Shown here in pieces: positions 1 through 8,347 of a stretch of 64,000 nt of DNA. Origin of the DNA: Opitutales bacterium (lineage in GTDB: Bacteria; Verrucomicrobiota; Verrucomicrobiia; Opitutales; Oceanipulchritudinaceae); NCBI GenBank assembly GCA_016932335.1, contig JAFGCZ010000007.1, positions 1 through 64,000 of the forward strand, given 5' to 3'. The position numbers were made by a program, and so were the translations under genes. The notes under the pieces are model-generated. The model saw nothing but the letters and a program-made list of their open reading frames with translations. It was not told the origin of the DNA and did not search any database. Every line of letters starts with the position of its first letter. The first letter of the stretch is position 1.

Positions 1-1010
1 ACCTTTTAGGTACTGCATAATAGCGCACACACATGCGGCCTGCCCTATTGGGCTTTGCCTTGATTCACCTTTTAGGTACTGCATAATCGCCTTGCCAAAC
101 TCTCAATGTCACATATCGCTTTGCCTTGATTCACCTTTTAGGTACTGCATAATTGACGGGCACCGTAAATATCATGCACTTCGGCTTTGCCTTGATTCAC
201 CTTTTAGGTACTGCATAATCTTTTATTATGGACGCTTTCTTCCATAGGGCTTTGCCTTGATTCACCTTTTAGGTACTGCATAATATGAGGTCAAGGCATG
301 GCGACTTGGCCGCAGCTTTGCCTTGATTCACCTTTTAGGTACTGCATAATTTAACGATAGCACGAAAAAGTATATTGATGGCTTTGCCTTGATTCACCTT
401 TTAGGTACTGCATAATCGCTCCGTAAATGTCGTGGACCTCGTCGATGCTTTGCCTTGATTCACCTTTTAGGTACTGCATAATGTTTTCAGACACAAACCC
501 GTCGATATACCTGCTTTGCCTTGATTCACCTTTTAGGTACTGCATAATACTGATCCTAGACACGTGACTTTAGCTGACGCTTTGCCTTGATTCACCTTTT
601 AGGTACTGCATAATTACTTATGAAAACAATAAAATCAATTTTCAGCTTTGCCTTGATTCACCTTTTAGGTACTGCATAATCGGCTTTGTCAGCTCCCACA
701 GCGGTATCTAGCTTTGCCTTGATTCACCTTTTAGGTACTGCATAATTCAGTCCCGTCACAGGGATTGGCACGGCTGGCTTTGCCTTGATTCACCTTTTAG
801 GTACTGCATAATCATCATTGTCAAAATACCAGTTAGTGGAAAGCTTTGCCTTGATTCACCTTTTAGGTACTGCATAATCATAAACATTTCCCAATATAGA
901 AGGTGATAGCTTTGCCTTGATTCACCTTTTAGGTACTGCATAATTCTTTTAGGCTCCGGTGCGTTGAGTTTCGGGCTTTGCCTTGATTCACCTTTTAGGT
1001 ACTGCATAAT
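1..1010 (+). CRISPR. Type II-C CRISPR array, 15 full repeats plus one truncated by the window edge
   Basis: A 36-bp repeat, beginning GCTTTGCCTTGATTCACC and ending TAGGTACTGCATAAT, recurs every 65-66 bp. Full copies start at 52, 118, 184, 249, 315, 381, 447, 513, 579, 645, 711, 777, 843, 909 and 975; bases 1-21 are the end of a sixteenth. All full copies read identical, including the one next to cas2. The fifteen spacers are 30 nt (the one at 220-248 is 29). The crRNA strand is inferred to be plus, because the first 16 bases of the repeat pair with the anti-repeat of the tracrRNA at 5557-5570. Transcription would then run toward cas2, opposite to the cas genes, as known for type II-C loci. 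Each repeat contains TTGATT, 16 bp, CATAAT, so it could carry its own promoter, as described in Neisseria. The left end of the array and any leader lie outside the window. Confidence 0.98.
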
Positions 1011-1017
1011 ACGATTC

Positions 1018-1046
1018 GGTAACCTCCTCTAAAAAAGGAGGTTACC
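1018..1046. terminator. Perfect hairpin between array and cas2
   Basis: An 11-bp perfect inverted repeat (GGTAACCTCCT / AGGAGGTTACC) with a 7-nt loop sits 8 bp after the last repeat. The cas2 stop codon TAA (1044-1042) lies inside the right arm. There is no clear T-run on either side, although the loop itself is T-rich on the minus strand. It could stop or slow both convergent transcripts, or stabilise the cas mRNA 3' end. The structure is seen; the function is inferred. Confidence 0.55.
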
Positions 1047-1377
1047 AGAATTGCATTTGATCCGGCTGGCCTTCGGCTTTGCACTTCTTTGCCGGTTTTC
1101 CGGATATAACAATGCTTCGGCTCCATTGTGCCTGAGTTACATAAAAGGCACGGATGCTGCCCTCGGCGGGAATTTGTTGCTCCAAGCGTCGGAAATGGGT
1201 CTGCATACGGGCATGGCTTACCATCGATCTGGCATACACACTCCATTGCAGCATCAAAAAGCCATCATTCAGCAGGTAATTGCGGAAATCGGTTGCTGCC
1301 TTGCGCTGATCTTTGCTCATTACCGGCAGGTCAAAGGCTACTATCATCCATCCCATCTTAAATTTTTCTGTGTCCAT
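1042..1377 (-). CDS. cas2: CRISPR-associated endonuclease Cas2
   Basis: This 111-residue protein is the Cas2 subunit of the spacer-acquisition complex, which bridges two Cas1 dimers. The first beta strand with its conserved acidic residue (IVAFDLPV) is followed by the type II-like stretch SKDQRKAATDFRNYLL and by LQWSVYARS. It overlaps the end of cas1 by 34 bp if the ATG at 1377 is used. Internal ATGs at 1356 and 1347 are possible; the last would give a 4-bp ATGA overlap with the cas1 stop. I keep the longest form because type II Cas2 proteins often have a few residues before the first strand. It is the last gene of the cas9-cas1-cas2 operon. No csn2 or cas4 follows, which makes the locus type II-C. 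Confidence 0.93.
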   Translation of the reverse strand: MDTEKFKMGWMIVAFDLPVMSKDQRKAATDFRNYLLNDGFLMLQWSVYARSMVSHARMQTHFRRLEQQIPAEGSIRAFYVTQAQWSRSIVISGKPAKKCKAEGQPDQMQFW

Positions 1378-2261
1378 GGTTTGTAATGTCGCACCTCCTT
1401 GTGCAGCACTGCCTTGCGAAAGCTCCTCACTACGCTCTCAATGCAGTTTTGTATGCTCAGTTCCAGTCCAAAATAGCCCACTTTCTCCACTGTAAATCCT
1501 GTGATGTACCTGCGGAAGGCACCTGTTATTCGGTAATCATGGAATTCTGCCTGTTGCAGCACCCATGCAGCTACCCTCCAGTCTACACAGGGGCGAAAAG
1601 GCTCCATCAAATCGTAAGCCAGAGGGGAGCTGCGCTCTCTGATTTCATGTCCAATGCCCAGTGTAGGGTCCAGGCCAACCGCAAACAACTTTTGTAATAC
1701 GGTGGAAAGCAGTACCGCATAGCCGTAGTTCAGTAAGTCGTTGAGACCGCCTGCATCTCGTTTGCGGTTAAAACTGGAATCAGCCAGTGTCTCTCTGTAA
1801 ATATCCCAATACAGTCTGCTGCAGGTGGATTCTTTGTGTTGTGAGCGCCCCTCTGCGGTTTTTTCCAGCCGTTTCAGATTTACTGCGGCTGGGTTCAGGG
1901 CTTGTGCACAAACCCATTGATTGTGGCATTTGGCATCTATGGTTTTTCTCCAGAGAGTTTCCACCTGTCGCTTTTCTATACTCAGAGCCGCCTTGGTTAG
2001 CAGGGTATCGCTGGAGCGGTTGGCCGGCAGCATCAGCGATACCGGTTTGAAGTCTTCGCAAATAATCAGGGCCACTCCATTTTTGGCGGCTTCCAACAGC
2101 AGGTGGCTGTGGATGCGTGCAGAAAAACTCGTAATTACAATTGCGGCAACGTCTTCCAGCGGAAGCTGACGCTCCACACCGTCAACCCGGCAGCTCAGTT
2201 GCCCTTTACGGCAACTGATGTCTGCCTGTGGGCTGTCGATGTTGACAATGTGGTAGGACAT
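1344..2261 (-). CDS. cas1: CRISPR-associated integrase Cas1
   Basis: A 305-residue Cas1, the metal-dependent integrase that inserts new spacers at the leader end of the array. The N-terminal beta domain starts MSYHIVNIDSPQADISC. The C-terminal helical domain carries the family's catalytic region with conserved His and acidic residues (GIGHEIRERSSPLAYDLMEPFRP, seen here in two pieces around residues 200-225). Length is normal for type II Cas1. The start ATG overlaps the cas9 stop by one base (TAATG), so translation is probably coupled to cas9. Nothing suggests inactivation. Confidence 0.96.
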   Translation of the reverse strand: MSYHIVNIDSPQADISCRKGQLSCRVDGVERQLPLEDVAAIVITSFSARIHSHLLLEAAKNGVALIICEDFKPVSLMLPANRSSDTLLTKAALSIEKRQVETLWRKTIDAKCHNQWVCAQALNPAAVNLKRLEKTAEGRSQHKESTCSRLYWDIYRETLADSSFNRKRDAGGLNDLLNYGYAVLLSTVLQKLFAVGLDPTLGIGHEIRERSSPLAYDLMEPFRPCVDWRVAAWVLQQAEFHDYRITGAFRRYITGFTVEKVGYFGLELSIQNCIESVVRSFRKAVLHKEVRHYKPWTQKNLRWDG

Positions 2262-5200
2262 TATCCCACCAAACTTCCTTTTAAAATTCTCATTTTAGAG
2301 GAAATCAGGGTATTTAGATTAACATTAATCTTTGAGTTGGATGATTTATTTACTACCTGAACCATTTCAGGTGTTGCCATATCAACCGCAACTGCTGATT
2401 TGTTTTCCTTAACAGAGCGGATCATCCAACGCCCTTTGTAACGGCCTTCGGGAACCTCAATTATGTTACCAATGCGCAACACCTGCGGGAATTCGAGTGC
2501 TTCCAGTTGTTTATAAACATTGCAATAGCGGATAACCTTCGGCGGGTTGCTCAGGGCCACTCCATAGTTATCGCTGATCACCACGGCTCCTTTTACCGCT
2601 TGGAGTTTACCGCCGGTGCCTTCGCGGACCCCCAGCAGTTTGCTTACAGATTCCTGTGCTTCCTTGAGTTCGCGGCGTTGCGGGCCTTTGGGCGTTGTCA
2701 GTGCCTTGCGTTGTGTGATCGTGGCCTTTCCTGTTGTTTCATCTATTTCTTTAATACCCCAGGTAGTCTGTTCTGCTTTCAAGCCATCCATGGTTGCCGG
2801 AACATGCTGTACTACGCGTTTTTCTTTTAGTGCTTCAACGATGCTCTCTTTCAACGAATCAGGCAAATCTCTGATAAACAGCGTGCCGTCGAGGTTCTGT
2901 AGAAATAGATCCGTTTTCAGCACTTTTTCTTTATCCTGTGGCGAAGGGCTGCGCTTGAGAATCGCCTCATACAGAGCCCTGTCCCCGTTGGGTAGTTTAT
3001 GGCGTATCAATGCCAGCGTAATCGCATCGATGGCATGGTGCATGTGGGTAATATCTCGGATATCTCCTTTTTTACGCAATTCTCCCGCCGGGGTGATGAT
3101 TTCCGGGCAAACTTCGCCCAAAAGGTGTAGCACATTCCACGCCGCCCGGAATCGGGAAGTAATGCTTCCGGGAATATGGCCTGTGCGGTTTTGCGGGAGC
3201 ATCAAGCCGTCATAGTTTTCCTCATCCAGCTTCAATAAATTTTTGGCTTTGAGTGCCGCCACCTTATTCAGATGGCTCGTTGCGGTCAGCATTCGTGGGA
3301 GAAAATCTTCTTCCTTTTCATCGTAATGTTGCAGCAACAGTTTCTGCTTCCTCCGCTTGCCGATCTTATCTTCGTCGCTCAGGCTTTGTTTTCCACCTCT
3401 GGGCGGCAGGCTCAGCACCCACTTAATGTAGTTATCCAGGCTTCTAATGCGGTAGGAGCCAATTGCTTGCCCCTCGTATTGTTCGATAAACTCGTAAGCA
3501 GTCAGATCGCTTTTCTTACGGTTTACTTCGGCAAAGACCAGCACCAGGCTGTCCAGTGAGTCGGAGGTGCGCTTGGAGCGGGGGATGATATGCTCGCGTT
3601 CTACCCGTTGATGTTGGATGTCGCTCAGGTCAAACTTTTTACCGGTGTAAGCGCATTCCCAGTTTTGTGCTATGGCCAGCCGTACTTTGCGGATATTGGC
3701 GTAGGTTTGGTCAAAGGTGCCCCCTTCCTCTTCAAGGATATCTTTTATATATTTTTCGGCATCACGGAAGGGTTTTGTTTTTGCGGAAAAATGGGCAGCC
3801 TTCTCTTTGGCTGTCATTCCCGAGAATTCCTTGATGTCGTCGGCCACCTCAATGGTTGTATTGCAGATGCGGCTGCAGTCGCCTCCGGCATACTCACGGA
3901 TAATATCTTCGTAGAGGCGTTCAAACAGCTTTATGCGGTGTCGCACCAGGTGGTTGTTTGTCATCTCGTCGATGGATTTTTCCAGCTCCTTCTCGATGAT
4001 GCTAACCGTTCTTACCAGGCATCCATCCTCCGTTTGTCCATTCAACCACGGGGCCTGTTGTGCTGCCTGAGCACTTGGATGTAGGCCCTTTAATGCCTGA
4101 TCAAAAGCCTGTTGCAGCAAAGGTCTGGCATAAGGGGCACGGCCCGAAGCGTATTTCTTTAAGTCAACCCATTCCCCCACATACTGCTCAAAGGAGATTT
4201 CTGCATCCTTTCTCCTTTTCTTCTTCTGCTGCTTCTCGAACTGTTCCTGTACCGCCTTGTTCAGTGTCTCCATATGAGCACCTGTTGCTTGCGCAATGTC
4301 GGAAACCTCCTTGAGCGAAAAGCCTTTTTTTATCCAGGCCGTCTTTTGCAGGGCTTTTAACGTGTTCTCCGGTATAACCTCGGCAACGCCCTTCAGATCC
4401 AGTGCTTTTTGGGTCGGATCCAGCACCAGTGCATCCTCCGACTCAGCAGTAAAAAAGAGATCATCCAGAGGCTTTGTATTGGCTCCCGTAATTTCTGCTA
4501 CGAGTTTTTTCAGCTCACCCTTAGTCGTAAACCCTTTCTTGGAAACACGTGCATGAAGCCGATGGCGTTCGTCTACGGTTAAAGGTCGGCTTTTCTCTGC
4601 TGCATCAAGCACGCGCATATTGGCCAAGAGCATCCCCCAGCGGAATGCAAAAAATTCCGGGCAGAATTTCAGAGGTGTTTTTTCTCCGGAAATAGGGCAG
4701 GTGGGAATTATGCGGTTGTCGAACCGTGGAATCATTTGTCCAAAGAGAAGGCCGCCGTCATAACGCTTGGGCAGTTTGAAGTGGCTTCTCTGTTCCTCGG
4801 TCAAGGTTCTCATCAGCGCCGTTATGAATCCGGTATCCACTCCCGGTATTTTCCCGATATGGGATTCCAGAATGCGCTCAACTTCTGCTTCTACTGTTTT
4901 TCTCGGAAAAGCCACTGACTCTCCCTTCAGGTAGTAAGTCGAAGATTTTCTTCCTTTGTGGTGCAGTTCAACATCGGCCAGTTTTACCCAGGTTTCCGCC
5001 ATCGTTTGAGTACCCTTTTGTTCCATCAGCCCACGGGCTTTATTCACCTTTTCCGTGTCTTCTCCGTCTTCCTCGCTTCGGCTCCATTTGGCATTGCCGT
5101 CGTAACCCCTATTGTGGGCATACCATATCAACACGTGAGTCAATTCACTTGCGTTCAAGATAACGCCGTTTAATGCCTGTGCTGCCAAAATCCACGGTGC

Positions 5201-5494
5201 GGCATGTCCCCCTCCCATTCGGTTCAAGGAATCCATTTGCGATTGATTCATCAGGCCGGATTCCACTATAAAGCGCCGGATACGACTGATACGGTTTCTC
5301 CGAGCCGCAATATTTCTGCGTTGGCGCCGGAACAACGCCCTCTGCTTACTTTGGTTATCTTCTTTCGGAAAAATCAAGGTCCCGCAGCCCGATAGCTCTT
5401 GAGCTACACCATCTTTATCATGGCTTAGCACTGCCCATCCAATAGAATTATAACCGATATCAAATGCAGTGGAAATCTGGGGAAGAGTATTCAT
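2261..5494 (-). CDS. cas9: Type II-C Cas9 RNA-guided DNA endonuclease
   Basis: A compact 1077-residue Cas9 that cuts DNA guided by crRNA:tracrRNA. All catalytic elements are visible. RuvC-I is FDIGYNSIGWAVL with Asp12. The arginine-rich bridge helix spans about 51-76. The RuvC-II Glu is near 549 (TIEVAD). HNH has His635 in REHIIPRS and Asn658 in AEVNRKKSD. RuvC-III has HHAIDAITLAL, with His820 and Asp823. The size, the motifs and the absence of csn2 or cas4 place it in subtype II-C. By memory it most resembles the Akkermansia muciniphila enzyme (shared stretches such as WYAHNRGYD and GRAPYAR). It is the first gene of the operon. Its probable promoter is the degenerate repeat at 5535-5571. The PAM cannot be read from this window. 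Confidence 0.97.
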   Translation of the reverse strand: MNTLPQISTAFDIGYNSIGWAVLSHDKDGVAQELSGCGTLIFPKEDNQSKQRALFRRQRRNIAARRNRISRIRRFIVESGLMNQSQMDSLNRMGGGHAAPWILAAQALNGVILNASELTHVLIWYAHNRGYDGNAKWSRSEEDGEDTEKVNKARGLMEQKGTQTMAETWVKLADVELHHKGRKSSTYYLKGESVAFPRKTVEAEVERILESHIGKIPGVDTGFITALMRTLTEEQRSHFKLPKRYDGGLLFGQMIPRFDNRIIPTCPISGEKTPLKFCPEFFAFRWGMLLANMRVLDAAEKSRPLTVDERHRLHARVSKKGFTTKGELKKLVAEITGANTKPLDDLFFTAESEDALVLDPTQKALDLKGVAEVIPENTLKALQKTAWIKKGFSLKEVSDIAQATGAHMETLNKAVQEQFEKQQKKKRRKDAEISFEQYVGEWVDLKKYASGRAPYARPLLQQAFDQALKGLHPSAQAAQQAPWLNGQTEDGCLVRTVSIIEKELEKSIDEMTNNHLVRHRIKLFERLYEDIIREYAGGDCSRICNTTIEVADDIKEFSGMTAKEKAAHFSAKTKPFRDAEKYIKDILEEEGGTFDQTYANIRKVRLAIAQNWECAYTGKKFDLSDIQHQRVEREHIIPRSKRTSDSLDSLVLVFAEVNRKKSDLTAYEFIEQYEGQAIGSYRIRSLDNYIKWVLSLPPRGGKQSLSDEDKIGKRRKQKLLLQHYDEKEEDFLPRMLTATSHLNKVAALKAKNLLKLDEENYDGLMLPQNRTGHIPGSITSRFRAAWNVLHLLGEVCPEIITPAGELRKKGDIRDITHMHHAIDAITLALIRHKLPNGDRALYEAILKRSPSPQDKEKVLKTDLFLQNLDGTLFIRDLPDSLKESIVEALKEKRVVQHVPATMDGLKAEQTTWGIKEIDETTGKATITQRKALTTPKGPQRRELKEAQESVSKLLGVREGTGGKLQAVKGAVVISDNYGVALSNPPKVIRYCNVYKQLEALEFPQVLRIGNIIEVPEGRYKGRWMIRSVKENKSAVAVDMATPEMVQVVNKSSNSKINVNLNTLISSKMRILKGSLVG

Positions 5495-5519
5495 TTTGTA
5501 TTTCTTTAATTAAATGAGG

Positions 5520-5549
5520 TTGACACTTTATAGGATTATTACTTATCGT
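5520..5549 (+). promoter_or_regulatory. Candidate tracrRNA promoter
   Basis: A perfect -35 hexamer TTGACA (5520-5525) is followed after 18 bp by TATCGT (4/6 to the -10 consensus), on the plus strand. This would start transcription near 5555, exactly at the anti-repeat. It lies inside the predicted 5' untranslated region of cas9 on the other strand. The -10 is weak, so the assignment is tentative. Confidence 0.5.
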
Positions 5550-5571
5550 TTTCAGCGAATCAAGACAAAGT
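5535..5571 (-). promoter_or_regulatory. Degenerate CRISPR repeat acting as cas9 promoter and tracrRNA anti-repeat source
   Basis: Read on the minus strand, these 37 bases align with the array repeat from end to end: CTTTG, then CTTGATTC, and the same ATAAT end, with the middle diverged. The promoter-like pair of the repeat is kept and even improved (TTGATT, 17 bp, AATAAT). It would start cas9 mRNA about 30-35 nt before the ATG at 5494. On the plus strand the same DNA supplies the tracrRNA anti-repeat. The alignment is seen; the dual role is inferred. Confidence 0.55.
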
Positions 5572-5655
5572 TAATAATGCGAGCCTCTGACCACTGCCAT
5601 GCACGTCGGCGAAAGACAGCATTTTGAAAAGCCTCCTTCGGGAGGCTTTTTCATT
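5553..5655 (+). ncRNA. tracrRNA for the type II-C system
   Basis: The anti-repeat GAATCAAGACAAAG (5557-5570) is complementary to bases 2-15 of the array repeat: eight pairs, one mismatch, five pairs, then a possible G:U. It is followed by a structured tail of about 60 nt rich in GCC/GGC and GAC/GTC pairs (5579-5625). It ends with a near-perfect terminator, AAAGCCTCC-TTCG-GGAGGCTTTTT. The transcript of about 100 nt is divergent from cas9. The anti-repeat, hairpins and terminator order is what type II-C tracrRNAs show. The exact 5' end is a guess from the promoter at 5520-5549. Confidence 0.85.
5627..5651 (+). terminator. Intrinsic terminator of the tracrRNA
   Basis: GCCTCC and GGAGGC pair around a TTCG tetraloop; flanking A's and a run of five T's follow on the plus strand. 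It separates the CRISPR locus from the following serine hydrolase gene. Confidence 0.88.
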
Positions 5656-5712
5656 CCCTCAGGTTGCCACTTACGTTTGCCAAAACCGCTTAAGTTTGTT
5701 AATTATCTAATC

Positions 5713-6993
5713 ATGTACAAACGCCTGTTGCTTACCCTGACCGCACTGTGCCTCTTTTCCCTCGCTGCGCCTGCTCAAACACAAACCGCCCTCCCGGCCG
5801 TGGAGCCGGAAATTCTCGGCTACAGCAGCCAACGCCTTGAGCGCCTGCACAGCGGCATACAGCAGTTTATCGACAACGGAAGCTATGCCGGTGCCGTTAC
5901 CCTGGTGGCCCGCTACGGCAACATCGCCGATGTCCGCGCCTATGGCTACCGCGACCTCGAGAACGCCGTGCCCCAGCAACCGGACGATATCTTCCGCATC
6001 TTTTCCATGACCAAAGTCGTCACCTCCGTAGGTATCCTCATGCTCTACGAACAGGGCCAACTCGACCTCAACGACCCCGTCTCCAAATTCATCCCGGAAA
6101 TCGACCAAATGCAGGTCTGGGCCGGTGGGGCAGGGGACGCCATTCAACTGGTGCCCCAGGAGCGTCCCCTTACCATCCGCATGCTCCTCTGCCACACCTC
6201 CGGCATACCCTACGACTTTTCCGCTGGCGAGGCCCTTGCCCCCTACTATGCCGGCAACCCCATGCTTGCGGCCCACGACGGCGATACCTTTATCCGCGAG
6301 CTCGTTAAATGCCCCCTCGTTTTCCAGCCCGGCACAGAAATGCGCTACGGCATGGGGGTGGATGTCCTTGGCGTGGTCATCGAGCGCATCACCGGCCAGT
6401 CCCTCGGCCAGTACCTGCGCGAGCAAATCTTTGATCCCCTCCATATGGACGATACCGGCTTCTCTGTGCCCGAGGAAAAGCGCAGCCGCCTCAGCGGCCT
6501 CTACACGCACAATGCCGACGGCCTCCGCGCCATGGTCCCCGGTCGTGACCCCATCTCCGCCCCCGAGGTGGACGGCTCCCTCATCTGCGGTTTCGAGAGC
6601 GGTGGGGCCGGCCTCTACTCCACCATTTTCGACTACGCCAAATTTGCCCAAATGCTCCTCTACGGGGGCGAATACAACGGCGCCCGCCTCCTCAGCCCCA
6701 AAACGGTTGAGCTCATGACCGCCAACCATCTGGAAAACCTCCCCCGCAAAACCCATATGTGGAGCGATTACGAAGGCTTTGGCCTTGGAGTGGAAGTGCA
6801 GCTCACCCTTGCCACCTCCGGCCGCATCGGCTCCATCGGCAGCTACGGGTGGGACGGCGCCGCCTCCACCTACTTCCGTGTCGATCCGCAGGAGCAGACC
6901 GTGGAACTTATCTTTCTCCAGCACATGCCCTACGACCCCTACCACATCTTTGAGCGTTTCCATACCCTCCACTACCAGGCCATTGTCGAGTAG
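5713..6993 (+). CDS. Exported serine hydrolase of the class C beta-lactamase family
   Basis: A 427-residue protein of the beta-lactamase/D-alanyl-D-alanine carboxypeptidase/esterase (EstB-like) superfamily. The ATG at 5713 gives a clean signal peptide (MYKRLLLTLTALCLFSLAAPAQ); upstream in-frame codons run into the tracrRNA terminator and are rejected as coding. The catalytic SxxK is visible as SMTK (FRIFSMTKVV). The second motif is near RYGMGVDVLG, where a Tyr is kept but the usual YxN Asn is replaced. A C-terminal GWDGAAST block replaces the KTG-type motif. This points to an esterase or peptidase rather than a true beta-lactamase. It would act in the periplasm. It has no obvious functional link to the neighbours. 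Confidence 0.82.
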   Translation: MYKRLLLTLTALCLFSLAAPAQTQTALPAVEPEILGYSSQRLERLHSGIQQFIDNGSYAGAVTLVARYGNIADVRAYGYRDLENAVPQQPDDIFRIFSMTKVVTSVGILMLYEQGQLDLNDPVSKFIPEIDQMQVWAGGAGDAIQLVPQERPLTIRMLLCHTSGIPYDFSAGEALAPYYAGNPMLAAHDGDTFIRELVKCPLVFQPGTEMRYGMGVDVLGVVIERITGQSLGQYLREQIFDPLHMDDTGFSVPEEKRSRLSGLYTHNADGLRAMVPGRDPISAPEVDGSLICGFESGGAGLYSTIFDYAKFAQMLLYGGEYNGARLLSPKTVELMTANHLENLPRKTHMWSDYEGFGLGVEVQLTLATSGRIGSIGSYGWDGAASTYFRVDPQEQTVELIFLQHMPYDPYHIFERFHTLHYQAIVE

Positions 6994-7067
6994 CACCCTC
7001 TCCCCGCAGGGCAGAAAAATCCCTTTTTTTTGGACATACACGCCCCCTTGCGTTATTGTTCAAGCGC

Positions 7068-8342
7068 ATGCCTAAAAATATCGGTTTTGTTTCCACCCGC
7101 TTTGCCGGCACCGACGGAGTCAGTCTGGAAAGCGCCAAGTGGGCAGACGTGCTCTGGCGCGATCGCCACGTCAGTCATTGGTACAGCGGCCTCTCCGATC
7201 GCGATACCGGCATATCCATGTGCATTCCCGAGGCCCACTTCAACCACCCCGAGAACGTTTGGATCAATCAGCGCATCTGGAACCGTACCGGCCGCGACCG
7301 CAACGTCACCGAGCGCATCCGCGAGCTTGCCGAATACCTCAAAAGCACCCTCTACCAGTTTGTCTGCCGCTTTGGGATAGAAGTGCTCGTGCCCGAAAAT
7401 GCGCTCACCATCCCCATGCACATTCCCCTGGGCATTGCCATCACCGAGTTTCTCGCCGAAACCCGCATGCCCGCCATTGCCCACCACCACGACTTTTACT
7501 GGGAGCGCACCCGCTTCTCCATCAACGCCGTCAACGACTACCTCGACAAAGCCTTTCCCGCACGCCTCCCCAATATCGTCCACACCGTCATCAACCGTGC
7601 CGCGCAGGAGCAGCTCTCCCTGCGTAAAGGCGTCGGCAGTTACCTCATCCCCAACGTTTTCGACTTCGATAACCCCGCCCCCGAGCCCGATGCCTATTCC
7701 GCCGACGTCAGGCAGGAGATCGGCCTCGCCCCCGACGATATTTTCATCCTCCAGCCCACCCGCATCGTGCCCCGCAAAGGTATCGAGCACGCCATCAAAC
7801 TCGTCGGCATGCTTAAAAACCCCCGCTGCAAACTCGTCATCTCCCACGATGCCGGCGACGAAGGCTTTGAATACAAACACATGCTCCAGGAGCTTGCCCG
7901 AGAGGAAAACGTGGACATCCGCTTCATTTCCGACCGCATCGGCGAAGTGCGCCAGCGCGATGCTCAGGACCGCAAAATCTACACCCTCTGGGACCTCTAT
8001 CCCCACGCCGACCTCGTTACCTATCCCAGCACCTACGAAGGTTTCGGCAACGCCCTCCTCGAAGCCTTTTACTTCAAAAAGCCCGTGGTCATCAACCGCT
8101 ACTCCATCTTTATTCAGGACATCGAGCCCAAAGGCTTCCGCCTGGCCCAAATCGACGGCTTCATCACCAAATCCACTGTTAATATGGTGCAGCACTGCCT
8201 CGACGATCCCGAATACCGCGCCCAGATGGTCGATCACAATTTCAACATCGCCCGCACCTTCTACAGCTACGGCGTTGTCAACCGCACCCTCCGCACCATC
8301 CTCAACCAGTTGACCGGGTGGACGCCCGACTGCCTCTCCTGA
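7068..8342 (+). CDS. GT4-like glycosyltransferase
   Basis: A 424-residue retaining glycosyltransferase with two Rossmann-like halves. The N-terminal half begins with the acceptor-domain pattern (IGFVSTRFAGTDGVSLESAKWADVL). The C-terminal half holds the donor-site features IFILQPTRIVPRKGIEHAI and the E-x7-E-type element TYPSTYEGFGNALLEAFYFKKPVV. There are no membrane segments. The ATG at 7068 is preferred over a TTG four codons upstream. The next gene, a GH13 phosphorylase-like enzyme, starts 5 nt after the stop, so the pair is probably one operon making and recycling a glucosyl compound. Known relatives of this pair act on glucosylglycerate or mannosylglucosylglycerate. The exact substrate cannot be told here. 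Confidence 0.85.
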   Translation: MPKNIGFVSTRFAGTDGVSLESAKWADVLWRDRHVSHWYSGLSDRDTGISMCIPEAHFNHPENVWINQRIWNRTGRDRNVTERIRELAEYLKSTLYQFVCRFGIEVLVPENALTIPMHIPLGIAITEFLAETRMPAIAHHHDFYWERTRFSINAVNDYLDKAFPARLPNIVHTVINRAAQEQLSLRKGVGSYLIPNVFDFDNPAPEPDAYSADVRQEIGLAPDDIFILQPTRIVPRKGIEHAIKLVGMLKNPRCKLVISHDAGDEGFEYKHMLQELAREENVDIRFISDRIGEVRQRDAQDRKIYTLWDLYPHADLVTYPSTYEGFGNALLEAFYFKKPVVINRYSIFIQDIEPKGFRLAQIDGFITKSTVNMVQHCLDDPEYRAQMVDHNFNIARTFYSYGVVNRTLRTILNQLTGWTPDCLS

Positions 8343-8347
8343 CACCT

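Noticed and set aside
351..1007. Open frames across the CRISPR array giving a repeated peptide (MQYLKGESRQS).
   Set aside because: They are translations of the repeat itself; the spacers keep the frame open by chance.
1042..5494. A missing fourth cas gene (csn2 or cas4).
   Set aside because: None lies between cas9 and the array, which simply defines subtype II-C; a gene left of the array cannot be excluded.
5599..5712. N-terminal extension of the serine hydrolase.
   Set aside because: It runs through the tracrRNA terminator and would bury the signal peptide.
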